41,471 nucleotides of DNA. It comes from DASWED01 sp036394995 (GTDB taxonomy: Bacteria; Actinomycetota; UBA4738; JACQTL01). Numbering within the stretch: the first letter of the stretch is position 1; each line of letters begins with the position of its first letter. The notes beneath the pieces were generated by a model. That model did not search any database. It was not told where the DNA came from and saw only the letters and a program-made list of their open reading frames with translations. This document shows, piece after piece, positions 24,992 through 32,632 of this stretch. A program made the translations under genes and the position numbers. The DNA lies in the NCBI GenBank assembly GCA_036394995.1, contig DASWED010000011.1, forward strand, positions 1-41,471, given 5' to 3'.

Positions 24992-25770
24992 ATGTCTCGT
25001 GTCCTTCGATCCACCCTCGTGTTGTCCGAGGTGATCGCCCTGGGGCTGGTGGTGACGCCGCTGCGGAGCGCGGAGGCCCTCGCCCCGGGCCCGTTCGAGG
25101 TCACGAAGACGGCGGACACGTACGACGGAGCGTGTGACGGCGACTGCTCGCTGCGGGAGGCCGTGGTTGCGGCGAACGACCGCAGCGGCGCGGACGTCAT
25201 CGTCGTGCCGGCGGGGCCTACTCGCTGACCATCGCCGGCCGGGGTGAGAACCAGGCCGCGAAGGGGGACCTCGACATCACCGACGAGGTGACCGTGCGGG
25301 GCCGCGGCCCGGCGAAGACGGTCATCAAGAGAGCGTGAACTCGTCGCTGGACCTCAACAACGACACGATCGCCCAGAACACGGCCCGGGACGCGAGCGAC
25401 GGCGGGATCTCGCACTTCAGCTTCGACGGGTCGATCCATGGCCCTCATGCCGACGAGCGCGGCGCTCAACCACGGCGGGCCGGGGTGCGAGGCGCGGGAC
25501 CAGCGGGGCGTCCCCCGCCCGCAGGGACCGGCCTGCGAGATCGGCGCCTACGAGATGCCGCGGGCGATCGTCACGAAGCCGCTCGCGTCGACGGTGCACG
25601 TGCACACGTTCACGGTGGCGTGGAAGGCGCCCCCCGCGGGCAGCGCGAAGTTCGACGTCCGGTACCGACGCCGCGCGCTCGCGGATTCAGGGTTCGGTTC
25701 GTTCCACCTGTTCCGCGATGGCACGACGGCTCGGTCGGCCTCGTTCAAGGCTCCGATCATCTCCCCTCCT
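24992..25770 (+). pseudogene. Degenerate CSLREA/beta-helix secreted protein gene
   Basis: ATG 24992 (ribosome binding site AAGGGAG) opens a signal peptide and CSLREA domain (FEVTKTADTYDGACDGDCSL, REAVVAAND). It stops at 25228 through a shift near 25217: one added G restores YSLTIAGRGENQAAKGDLDI up to TVIK. After a stop at 25336-25338 a later part of the family appears (NSSLDLNNDTIAQNTA), then in another frame the typical ending (SAALNHGGPGCEARDQRGVP then GPACEIGAYE), then a decayed fibronectin-III-like segment (FTVAWKAPPAGSAKFDVRYR). Most of the beta-helix body is deleted. An intact family protein usually exceeds 400 aa; under 200 residues remain here, in at least four pieces. Confidence 0.76.
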
Positions 25771-25845
25771 CCGATCACGGCGCGCGAGGATCCCTCGGTG
25801 ACCGGGGGGAACGTGACCCCCTACGCCGGCCAGGCCCGCTGTCGC

Positions 25846-26625
25846 TTACTGCGGCTCCGCCTGGAGGATCGCGAACACGGCGCCCTGCGGGTCGGCCATG
25901 ACGGCGAACGTGCCAACGGTCGGGATGGGCGTGGGCGGCATCTTCACCTGCGCGCCGGCGCCCGTGGCCGCGTTCGTCACGGCCTCGGCGCCGGTAACGG
26001 CGAAGTACGGCATCCAGTTGGCCGGCATGCCCGGCTGCATCGGGTTCATGAAGCCGCCGATCTGCTCGTCGCCCTTCTTGACGACGGTGTAGTACCCGAA
26101 TTCCTCGCCCTGCTCCTCCCCGGTCCAGCCGAACAGCCCGCCGTAGAACTCCTGCGCCTTGTCCTTGTCCGGCGTGATGAGGTCGGCCCACGTGAAGGCG
26201 CCGTGCTCGCCTCGGACCGCGAACCCGGGCATCTGCTCCGACTGCCACAGGCAGAACCTGGCTCCGGTGGGATCGGCGATCACGGCCATGCGTCCGAGCG
26301 GCGTGTCCATCCCCGGGATCGTCGCCTGCCCGCCGAGCTCGGTGGCCTTCGCGACGTCGGAGTCGACGTCGTCGGTGGAGACGTAGAGGTTCCAGTGCGG
26401 CGGGACGCCCATCGAACGCTCCCCGTCCTGCTGCGCGTATCCGCCGGCGGCGCTCCGGCCGTCGGCGACCGTGAACGTCGCGTACTCGCCCCACCCCTCG
26501 ACCGGACGGGCATCGCTCTGCCACCCGAAGATCGAGGAGTAGAACTCCCGCCCGGCGTCCAGGTCGCGGGTGGCGAGCTCCACCCAGCAGAACGTGCCCG
26601 GCTCGTGCTTCTCGACCGTCGTCAT
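25846..26625 (-). CDS. VOC-superfamily protein with two glyoxalase-like domains
   Basis: A 259-aa protein from ATG 26625 (GGGAGG, 8 nt upstream). Module 1 (about 10-120) has GTFCWVELATRDLDAGREFY and ADPTGARFCLWQ. Module 2 (about 130-259) has FTWADLITPDKDKAQEFYGG, FGWTGEEQGEEFGYY and ADPQGAVFAILQ. Two tandem modules can make a complete barrel within one chain. Similar actinobacterial proteins are labelled hydroxylase-like or glyoxalase family, but the reaction is unknown. It is divergent from the dihydrofolate-reductase-like gene, with 149 nt between starts. Confidence 0.9.
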   Translation of the reverse strand: MTTVEKHEPGTFCWVELATRDLDAGREFYSSIFGWQSDARPVEGWGEYATFTVADGRSAAGGYAQQDGERSMGVPPHWNLYVSTDDVDSDVAKATELGGQATIPGMDTPLGRMAVIADPTGARFCLWQSEQMPGFAVRGEHGAFTWADLITPDKDKAQEFYGGLFGWTGEEQGEEFGYYTVVKKGDEQIGGFMNPMQPGMPANWMPYFAVTGAEAVTNAATGAGAQVKMPPTPIPTVGTFAVMADPQGAVFAILQAEPQ

Positions 26626-26657
26626 GCGAATTCCTCCCTTGCTCGTCGATCGACTCA

Positions 26658-26686
26658 ACCCTATGCCAGAACGCCCACACGAATTA
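26658..26686 (-). promoter_or_regulatory. Possible promoter of the double-VOC gene
   Basis: On the minus strand TAATTC (26686-26681) and TAGGGT (26663-26658) lie 17 bp apart, about 33 nt upstream of ATG 26625. The -35 match is poor, so it rests mainly on the TAnnnT -10 and spacing. Confidence 0.25.
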
Positions 26687-26774
26687 CACCCCGCGCCGAT
26701 GCTCGACGGACGGTGGGGATGCCATCCTGGGGTGGGAGCGAAAGGCGATCGGCGCTGAGTCCGGGAGGCACGCC

Positions 26775-27332
26775 ATGGCCAAGCTGATCTACTCGACGAT
26801 CTCGTCGCTCGACGGCTACGTCGCGGACAGAGACGGCAGCTTCGACTGGGCGGCGCCGGACGAGCAGGTGCACACGTTCGTCAACGACCTCGAGCGGCGG
26901 GTCGGAACCTACCTGTACGGGCGCCGGATGTACGAGGTGATGGTCGCCTGGGAGACGATGGACACCGCCGACCAGCCGCCCTTCGTGCAGGACTACGCGG
27001 AGATCTGGCGAGCGGCGGACAAGATCGTGTTCTCCACGACCCTGGACGCGGTCACCAGCGCCAGGACGCGGATCGAGCGAGCCTTCGACCCTGAAGCGGT
27101 CCGGCAGGTGAAGGCGTCGGCGGGACGCGACATCAGCGTGGGCGGCCCCGAGCTCGCCGCCCATGCGTTCGAGGCCGGGTTGGTCGACGAGTGCCATCTG
27201 TTCCTCACGCCCATCGTGGTGGGGGGCGGCACACGGTCGCTCCCCGACGACGTCCGGTTTTGGCTCGACCTGCTGGACGAACGCCGCTTCGGCAGCGGCG
27301 TCATCCACCTCCACTACGGCGTCGGTTCGTAA
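26775..27332 (+). CDS. Dihydrofolate-reductase-like (RibD C-terminal domain) protein
   Basis: A 185-aa protein of the RibD_C/DHFR-like family: MAKLIYSTISSLDGYVADRD at the N terminus, the YGRRMYEVM segment, DKIVFSTTLD, and the NADPH-site motif GGPELAAHAFEAGLVDECHL then PIVVGGGTRSL. The length fits the stand-alone family common in actinobacteria, whose members are probably NADPH-dependent reductases with unknown physiological substrates; true folate or riboflavin roles are not implied. GGGAGG lies upstream of the ATG. Confidence 0.88.
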   Translation: MAKLIYSTISSLDGYVADRDGSFDWAAPDEQVHTFVNDLERRVGTYLYGRRMYEVMVAWETMDTADQPPFVQDYAEIWRAADKIVFSTTLDAVTSARTRIERAFDPEAVRQVKASAGRDISVGGPELAAHAFEAGLVDECHLFLTPIVVGGGTRSLPDDVRFWLDLLDERRFGSGVIHLHYGVGS

Positions 27333-27348
27333 GCCCTCGGAGGTGGGG

Positions 27349-28569
27349 TCAGGTTGACGTCGGCGTGGTCTCGAAGACGCGGATGGGCTCGGAGAAGCCC
27401 TTGAGGTGCACCGGGCCGATCTCCGTGAATGTGGCTTCGGCGGTGGCGGCCTGTTCGGTCACTGCCTCGTTCACCAGGACCTGGCCGGGGCCGGCGTGGG
27501 CCGAGAGCCGGGCCGCCAGGTTCACTGTTCGGCCGAAGTAGTCGCCGCCGTAGGCAACCACGCGGCCGGCGGCCAGCCCGATGTGCGCGGGCGGGAGGCC
27601 GGCTGCGGGAACGGCGCGCACCAGGCCGAGCGCAGAGCGCACAGCGCCGGCCGAGTCGCGGAACGCCACCATCACGCCGTCGCCGAGCCACTTGACGGGC
27701 GTGCCGCCGTGGGCGCGTGTCTCACGGTTGACCACGGCCGCGAGCTGGGACGCCAGCTCCGCCGCGGCCTGGTCGCCTCGCTCCTCGGTCAGCCGCGAGT
27801 AGCCGGTGAGGTCGACGAACGCCACGGCGGGGAGGCGTTCGGGCCGGCCCAGGCGCCCGGAGCGCTCCAGGTCGTCCTCGATGTGCTCGACCAGGTGCTC
27901 GGTCCACTGCAGCTCCTGGTGCCGCCGCAGCATGGCGAGCAGCGCGCGGTCCACCAGGTCGTTGTATTGGCCCGCCATCTGGGAGGCCCGCTCCATGGCC
28001 TGGGCCTGGGTCATGCCCTGCTCGAGGAACGGCGCCTCGAACCGCCAGTGGTAGACCTCGTTCTCGGCCTGGGCCAGGCTCCGCAGGCCCTCCGAGTACG
28101 CCCGCCCCAACCGAACGAACCACGCCTCGTCCATGACGCCGGTGGCGAGGCTGAGCTGGATGAGCGGCACGATCTCGAGCTCGTCCGCCCGGATCCGGTC
28201 CATCGGCTCCATCGGGGCGAACCCCATCGCCTCCAGACAGGCGCGAAGCGTGTCGAACGAGACGCCGGCCTCCTCGACGACGTCCGCGTAGGTGCGCGTG
28301 GTCCGCTCGGCCCACCGCCGGTAGGCCACTGCATCCAGGAACGCGAACGACAGCCGGTTCTCACGAACGGACTCCGCGATCGCGTCCATCGGGAGCCCGG
28401 CCCGCTCGCACGCCATGGCCAGGCGCACGCGCCGGACGTCACCGGGCCCGAACTTCCGGTGGGGCTCGAGGATCCCGAGAGCCGCCATCCGCTCGACGTC
28501 CGCCTCGGTGACCCCGGCCCGCTCGGCCACCTCGGCGGCGGACAGGTTGTCTGAGGACTCTCGATCCAT
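27349..28569 (-). CDS. Class III adenylate cyclase with N-terminal MerR-like HTH
   Basis: A 406-aa protein from ATG 28569 (GTG 28593 is the alternative). Residues 9-70 resemble a MerR-type helix-turn-helix (LSAAEVAERAGVTEADVERM, FGPGDVRRVRLAMACERAGL). A helical linker (70-240) follows. The C-terminal cyclase domain has all key residues: metal Asp253 (FVDLTGYSRL) and Asp297 (KWLGDGVMVAF), adenine-selecting Lys293 and Asp343 (GGDYFG), and transition-state Asn350 and Arg354 (TVNLAARL). It should therefore make cAMP as a dimer. Whether the HTH binds DNA or acts as a regulatory domain is unknown. It converges on the reductase gene with a 16-nt gap. A remnant of a related C terminus lies at 28846-28890. 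Confidence 0.9.
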   Translation of the reverse strand: MDRESSDNLSAAEVAERAGVTEADVERMAALGILEPHRKFGPGDVRRVRLAMACERAGLPMDAIAESVRENRLSFAFLDAVAYRRWAERTTRTYADVVEEAGVSFDTLRACLEAMGFAPMEPMDRIRADELEIVPLIQLSLATGVMDEAWFVRLGRAYSEGLRSLAQAENEVYHWRFEAPFLEQGMTQAQAMERASQMAGQYNDLVDRALLAMLRRHQELQWTEHLVEHIEDDLERSGRLGRPERLPAVAFVDLTGYSRLTEERGDQAAAELASQLAAVVNRETRAHGGTPVKWLGDGVMVAFRDSAGAVRSALGLVRAVPAAGLPPAHIGLAAGRVVAYGGDYFGRTVNLAARLSAHAGPGQVLVNEAVTEQAATAEATFTEIGPVHLKGFSEPIRVFETTPTST

Positions 28570-28723
28570 GACCCGAGCATCGTACGAGGGCACGCCCCCG
28601 CGTCTGTGGTTCAGGAGCGACTCGCTCGCTCGGGAATGGGAGTAGCCTCGGGGCCGCGCTCTTCGGCGGGGGCGACGGCGTCCCGACCCGTTCTTCCCGC
28701 CGGGGGAGAGTCTGGCCTGCGGG

Positions 28724-28819
28724 GCCGTGATCCAGTCCGACGGCAGGATCGTCCTGGCCGGCTACGCGGCGGCCAACGCCACCACCCACGGGTTCGGCAT
28801 GGAGCGGTTCCTGGGCTGA
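28724..28819 (+). pseudogene. Remnant of a delta-60-type repeat protein
   Basis: A 31-codon stretch ending in TGA translates to AVIQSDGRIVLAGYAAANAT then GFGMERFLG. The Q-x-D-G-(R/K)-I-V-x-A-G-Y pattern is the delta-60 repeat of long secreted repeat proteins. No start or further repeats remain in frame. Assignment rests on one repeat. Confidence 0.5.
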
Positions 28820-28845
28820 TCAGCTCCGCGGCCGGGGTGGTGGCT

Positions 28846-28890
28846 CCCCGGGTCAATCGCCTCGAAGACGCGGACGGGCTCCGCGAAGCC
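28846..28890 (-). pseudogene. C-terminal scrap of a second cyclase gene
   Basis: The minus strand encodes GFAEPVRVFEAIDPG, closely matching the last residues of the neighbouring cyclase (GFSEPIRVFETTP). The DNA is also nearly identical over about 30 bp (27370-27400 versus 28860-28892). It is probably the tail of a duplicated or deleted paralogue. Confidence 0.5.
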
Positions 28891-28985
28891 GGCGCGCGGT
28901 GAGAGCGTCCCTTCGCCATCGTTCATCGCCCGCCTGATCAAGGAGGTACGCGAAGGCCCAACCGGCCCCCTGCCCCCCTCAGCGC

Positions 28986-29156
28986 TCCCGCGAGATCGAC
29001 GTCCTCGCAGAGGTGGCGCGGGGCCGCTCCAACCGCGGGGTCGGGAAGGCCCTCTCGATCAGCGAAGAGGCCGTGAAGAGCCGGCGCTCCTTGATTTGGG
29101 CTGAACGGACGCGGGATTGCGGGGTCGTCGACCACGGCGTAGCGGATCCCGCCCCA
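28986..29156 (+). pseudogene. Remnant of a LuxR/NarL-type HTH domain
   Basis: SREIDVLAEVARGRSNRGVG then KALSISEEAVKS is the LuxR helix-turn-helix with its recognition helix. The following RDCGVVDHGVADP is a degraded form of the usual last helix. No receiver domain or start is present upstream and the expected H-V-R-x-x-L-x-K-L segment is scrambled, so it is a relic of a response regulator. Confidence 0.58.
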
Positions 29157-29203
29157 CTCGAGGGCTCGATGACCGGCTCGAAGATGGACTCGGCCACGGG
29201 GGA

Positions 29204-30043
29204 TCAGGTCCCACCCTCGGCCGGGGTGCCGTCCTCGCCGGCGGCGCCGTGTTCGCGGAGGGCGGCGGCGAGGAACCGGTAGGTCCATTCCTCCGCGAGC
29301 GGCCTGGTCTCCGCGAACACGACCGGCACGTCGTGGTACCGGACCTGCAGCCGGGCCAGGACCTCGGGGAGCCAGCCCGGCTGGACGCGGGGGACCTTGA
29401 ACAGGTCGGAGTACCGGCCCTCGACCACGACGGCCGCGGCCGGGAGGATCGCGAGCTCGGCCATCGTGAAGGCCAGCGAGCCCTCGACCAGGCCCTTCGA
29501 CATGTCCGGGACGGTCTTGCGCTCGACCGCGGCGAGGATGGCGCCGTCGTCCCCGTCGCGCACCGCGTAGTCGCCGGCGGGCAGCGCCGCCCTGACGGCG
29601 GTCACCGACGGGTGCTTGGCGAACCGGTACGGGTAGTGCTCGCGCGTATCGACCTGGATCCGCCAGTCGCGGAGGCCGGCCGCCTTCCGCGACGGGACGC
29701 GGACGCCGGGCCGGGCCGAGCGGAGAGACTTCGCCGTCTGCCAGAAGATCGCCGGGCGGCTCTTGATCTCGGTGAACACGAACTGGGCCCTGTTGTTGCG
29801 GGCGCGGTCCAGGACGAGGTCCACCGCCGCCCCGCGCCGGCGACAAAGGCGGACTGGCGCGGACTCGACGATCTCGGGGTCGTCGGGCCACCCCTCGGCC
29901 GGATGGCAGTACACGCGCGAGGTCGCCGGCCACGGCTCCCTGGCCTTCAGCACGAGCCCGCCGTCGATGGGCAGCCGCAGCAGATACGGCAGCGAGCTGT
30001 CCGGCTCCGGGTTCCGCGCCACCACGAACTCGTCCCGCTCCAC
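29204..30043 (-). CDS. ERCC4 (XPF/Mus81-type) nuclease-domain protein
   Basis: A 279-aa protein. Its C-terminal half carries the ERCC4 nuclease signature V-D-x-R-E...G-D-Y...E-R-K-x3-D: VDTREHYPY (Asp132, Glu135), LPAGDYAV (Gly157-Asp158) and VERKTVPDM (Glu174-Lys176, Asp180). These form the metal site of XPF-family structure-specific endonucleases. The N-terminal half (1-120) has a Cys/Arg-rich segment (RLCRRRGAAVDLVLDRARNN) and FVFTEIKSRPAIFWQT and is not recognised. There is no helicase or HhH2 domain. Likely roles are branched-DNA repair or a defence/maintenance nuclease. The neighbour is VapBC (88-nt gap, same strand). Confidence 0.82.
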   Translation of the reverse strand: MERDEFVVARNPEPDSSLPYLLRLPIDGGLVLKAREPWPATSRVYCHPAEGWPDDPEIVESAPVRLCRRRGAAVDLVLDRARNNRAQFVFTEIKSRPAIFWQTAKSLRSARPGVRVPSRKAAGLRDWRIQVDTREHYPYRFAKHPSVTAVRAALPAGDYAVRDGDDGAILAAVERKTVPDMSKGLVEGSLAFTMAELAILPAAAVVVEGRYSDLFKVPRVQPGWLPEVLARLQVRYHDVPVVFAETRPLAEEWTYRFLAAALREHGAAGEDGTPAEGGT

Positions 30044-30131
30044 GGACCCGATTATCGCCCCCGAGGGGGCGATCTCTGCTCCATGTGCGCAGCCGGCCCG
30101 TGATGCGGGCCGCCGAAGTTCGCCTCCGTCC

Positions 30132-30536
30132 TCAGCTCCCGAGGGGCTCGAGCCGCAGCGGGGTGTGTCGGGCGATCATCTCGAAGCCCGCGTCGGCGTG
30201 CAGCACCGAGGCGTCGTTTCGGATGGCGACCGCGGCGATCAGGCAGTCGATCTGGCTACGGACGGTCACGCCGCCGCCTCGACACGCCCGGTGGATCGCG
30301 GCCGCCTCCTCGTAGCCGCGAAGACCGACGATCGGCAGGAACTGCAACCCGAGCAACCGGGCCCGCAACGCAGCGGCCTCGTGGTCCGATCGAGCACCCG
30401 CCAGCACCTCCATCACCACCGGCGGGGTCGTGGCCAGTTGCCCGGGTTCGCGCAGGAAGTCGCGCAGCACGAATCGAACCGGGTGGTCGGTCCCGCGCAG
30501 GAAATGGATCCACGCGGACGTATCGACCAGGATCAC
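30132..30536 (-). CDS. vapC: PIN-domain toxin VapC
   Basis: A 134-aa PIN-domain ribonuclease. It starts at GTG 30536, overlapping the antitoxin stop by 4 nt (GTGA). The four acidic metal ligands are visible: Asp5 in VILVDTSAW, Glu43 in VMEVLAG, Asp97 in SQIDCLIAA and Asp115 in LHADAGF. VapC toxins cleave tRNA or rRNA and are neutralised by VapB. The intact active site and tight coupling suggest a functional module. A second VapC tail at the right edge of the window is similar (LHADADFDVIARH). Confidence 0.92.
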   Translation of the reverse strand: MILVDTSAWIHFLRGTDHPVRFVLRDFLREPGQLATTPPVVMEVLAGARSDHEAAALRARLLGLQFLPIVGLRGYEEAAAIHRACRGGGVTVRSQIDCLIAAVAIRNDASVLHADAGFEMIARHTPLRLEPLGS

Positions 30537-30742
30537 AGGTCCTCGATCGGCTCGCTCCGACGCATCTCGAAGAGATCGCCCTCCCAGCCGCTCCCTTCCA
30601 GGTCGAGCATGCTGAGCGTCCCGTCGCCTCCTGCCACGGCGCGCAGGGCGAAGTCGATCGCCTCGCGCCTGGTCCGCAAGCCGTACAGGCGCATCACCTT
30701 CTCGACCAGCTCGTCGTCCACCACGACGTTCGTCCTGCCCAC
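30533..30742 (-). CDS. vapB: VapB-type antitoxin
   Basis: A 69-aa protein from GTG 30742, which places the family motif RTNVVVDDELVEKVMRLYGL at the very start. It then has LRTRREAIDFALRAVAG (ribbon-helix-helix-like N-terminal DNA-binding region) and an acidic tail with W-E-G-D-L-x-x-M-R (about 55-63), which binds VapC. ATG 30769 would add nine residues and run through the repeat array upstream, so GTG is preferred. It should repress its own promoter together with VapC. Confidence 0.82.
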   Translation of the reverse strand: MGRTNVVVDDELVEKVMRLYGLRTRREAIDFALRAVAGGDGTLSMLDLEGSGWEGDLFEMRRSEPIEDL

Positions 30743-30751
30743 GACCCAATC

Positions 30752-30778
30752 GTACACATTAATACACATCAGTACACA
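30752..30778 (-). repeat. Three 10-bp-phased TGTGTAY repeats upstream of vapB (putative operator)
   Basis: On the minus strand TGTGTAC, TGTGTAT and TGTGTAC begin exactly 10 bp apart (plus-strand GTACACA at 30752-30758, ATACACA at 30762-30768, GTACACA at 30772-30778), separated by TGA and TAA. This AT-rich island in GC-rich DNA sits 10-36 nt before the vapB GTG and contains TATTAAT, a possible -10. Helically phased copies suit a ribbon-helix-helix repressor. Confidence 0.55.
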
Positions 30779-30901
30779 CCACTCCCTGCCCATACATGGA
30801 GCCACCGACACACGCTCATTCCCCCCCAGGATGTCGAACCTCGGTGGACAGCGGGGGAGCGGCCTGCCTTGACGGGCTTCGGGAAGGAGCAAAGACTCGC
30901 G

Positions 30902-32632
30902 GTGTCCATGGCGCGCTCCCTCCGCGGTCGTCGGTTCCTTGCTGGTCTGGCCTCGGGTGTGGTCGCCGTCTCCGTCGTGGTCGTTCCCCGGGTGGCCTCG
31001 GCGAGCGAGGTGACGTGGGCCGCGATGTTCGGGTCCGCGAACCGGGACCATGGGACGGCCGTGTCGGCGACCACCGGCGCCGTCTACGTGGGCGGCGTGA
31101 CGAGCGGCCAGCTCCCGACGCTCACCAGCAAGGGCAAGGACGACGCCTTCCTCCGGAAGTTCGATGCCTCCGGCGCGGTGCAGTGGACCGTCCAGTTCGG
31201 CACGAACAACTACGACGCGGTGATGGGGATCTCCGCGAGGACCGACGGCGTCTACGCGGGCGGCTTCACCCTCGGCTCGCTCTACGGAGCCAGCGCCGGC
31301 GGCGTTGACGCGATCGTCCGAAAGTACGACACGTCCGGGGGCGTGCTGTGGACGAGGCAGTTCGGCACGGCCGCCGACGAGGCGGTCCTCGCGGTGACCT
31401 CGGACGCCGACGGTGTGGTGGTGGCGGGTTGGACGAGCGGTGAGCTGCAAGGCTCCAGCGCCGGCAAGACCGACGCGTTCGTCCGGAAGTTCGACGCCTC
31501 CGGAAACGCGGTGTGGACCCGGCAGTTCGGCGGCTCGGGCGACGAACGGGCCGAGGGCGTGTCGCTGACCTCGGGGAACGTCTACGTGGGCGGCTACACG
31601 ACGGCCGGACTGCCGAGCGAGGCGTACGGCGGCGGGCGGGACGGCTTCATCCGGAAGTACGACTCGGCGGGCAACGCGCAGTGGACCGACGAGATCGGCA
31701 CGGCCGGAACGGACGACGTGTCCGGCGTCTCGGCGCGGGTGGGCGGCATCTACGTCTCGGGGTTCACGGACGGCACGCTGCCCGGCCAGGCGAACGCCGG
31801 CGGGACCGACGGGTTCGTCTGGAAGTACTCGTCGGGCGGGTCCACGGCGTGGGCGAAGCAGTTCGGCACGTCCGGTGGGGACGTCGCGCTGGCCGTCGCG
31901 GCCACCTCGAGCCGGGAGTACGTGGCCGGGTACACGAGCGGGACGTTCGCCGGCGAGAGTCTCGCGGGGGACACCGATTCGTTCGTGGTGACGGTCGACA
32001 CCGGGGGGAGCATCATTCGAACGCGCGAGTTCGGCACGTCCGGGTGGGAGGGCGCGATGGACGTGTCGGCGCCTTCGTCCTCGGCGGCCTATTTCGCGGG
32101 CGCGGGGAACAAGGCGCTGTTCGGACACGCGAACTCCGGCGGGTTCGACGCGTTCGCCGGGAAGTACGTGCTGTCGCGGCCCGACGGCCTGATCGGGACC
32201 ACGGCAGCGTCGCAGATCGGGAATGGCGTCTACAACACCACCGGCACAGGCCAAACGAAGACCGGCCAGGCGGAGACGTTCGACTCGGTCACGTTCTTCA
32301 TCACCGCCCAGAACGACGGCCCGGCCGCGGAGTCGATGAAGGTGACCGGGTGCGGGGGTTCGCCCGGGTGGGGCGTGAAGTACCTCGCGGGGACGGTGGG
32401 GGGCGCCGACATCACGAGCCAGGTCGTCGCCGGGACCTACTCGCTGGGGTCGCTCGCGCCGGGGGACGCGAAGAGCCTGCGCGTGCAGATCCTGCACAAG
32501 AGCGGAGCGCAGATCGGCTCGTACAAGAGCTGCCTGGTCACCGTCCGGTCCTCGACCCAGAGCACCGCGAGGGACGCGGTGAAGGCCAGGGTGAAGGCCG
32601 TGGCGCCGACGACGCCGGAGGCTGCTCGATGA
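30902..32632 (+). CDS. Secreted seven-bladed SBBP beta-propeller protein
   Basis: A 576-aa secreted protein. Residues 1-38 are a long signal peptide (RGRRFLAGLASGVVAVSVVV). Seven SBBP-type repeats of about 55-58 residues follow, each ending D-A-F-x-R-K-(F/Y)-D-x-(S/A)-G-x-x-x-W-T-x-Q-F-G-T (for example DAFVRKFDASGNAVWTRQFG); seven units close a propeller. The C-terminal ~140 residues (from about 430) form an Ig-like module (FDSVTFFITAQNDGPAAESM, then SLAPGDAKSLRVQI). The start is GTG 30902 or ATG 30908; AAGGAG lies 12-18 nt upstream. Its stop overlaps the start of the next gene (ATGA), so it is made together with the M23-like protein. No catalytic site is recognised. Confidence 0.85.
   Translation: MSMARSLRGRRFLAGLASGVVAVSVVVVPRVASASEVTWAAMFGSANRDHGTAVSATTGAVYVGGVTSGQLPTLTSKGKDDAFLRKFDASGAVQWTVQFGTNNYDAVMGISARTDGVYAGGFTLGSLYGASAGGVDAIVRKYDTSGGVLWTRQFGTAADEAVLAVTSDADGVVVAGWTSGELQGSSAGKTDAFVRKFDASGNAVWTRQFGGSGDERAEGVSLTSGNVYVGGYTTAGLPSEAYGGGRDGFIRKYDSAGNAQWTDEIGTAGTDDVSGVSARVGGIYVSGFTDGTLPGQANAGGTDGFVWKYSSGGSTAWAKQFGTSGGDVALAVAATSSREYVAGYTSGTFAGESLAGDTDSFVVTVDTGGSIIRTREFGTSGWEGAMDVSAPSSSAAYFAGAGNKALFGHANSGGFDAFAGKYVLSRPDGLIGTTAASQIGNGVYNTTGTGQTKTGQAETFDSVTFFITAQNDGPAAESMKVTGCGGSPGWGVKYLAGTVGGADITSQVVAGTYSLGSLAPGDAKSLRVQILHKSGAQIGSYKSCLVTVRSSTQSTARDAVKARVKAVAPTTPEAAR

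Noticed and set aside
29095..29200. Minus-strand peptide near GGIRYAVVDDPAIPRP as a possible gene fragment
   Set aside because: It lies opposite the LuxR relic tail, has no start or family match I recognise, and is probably chance.
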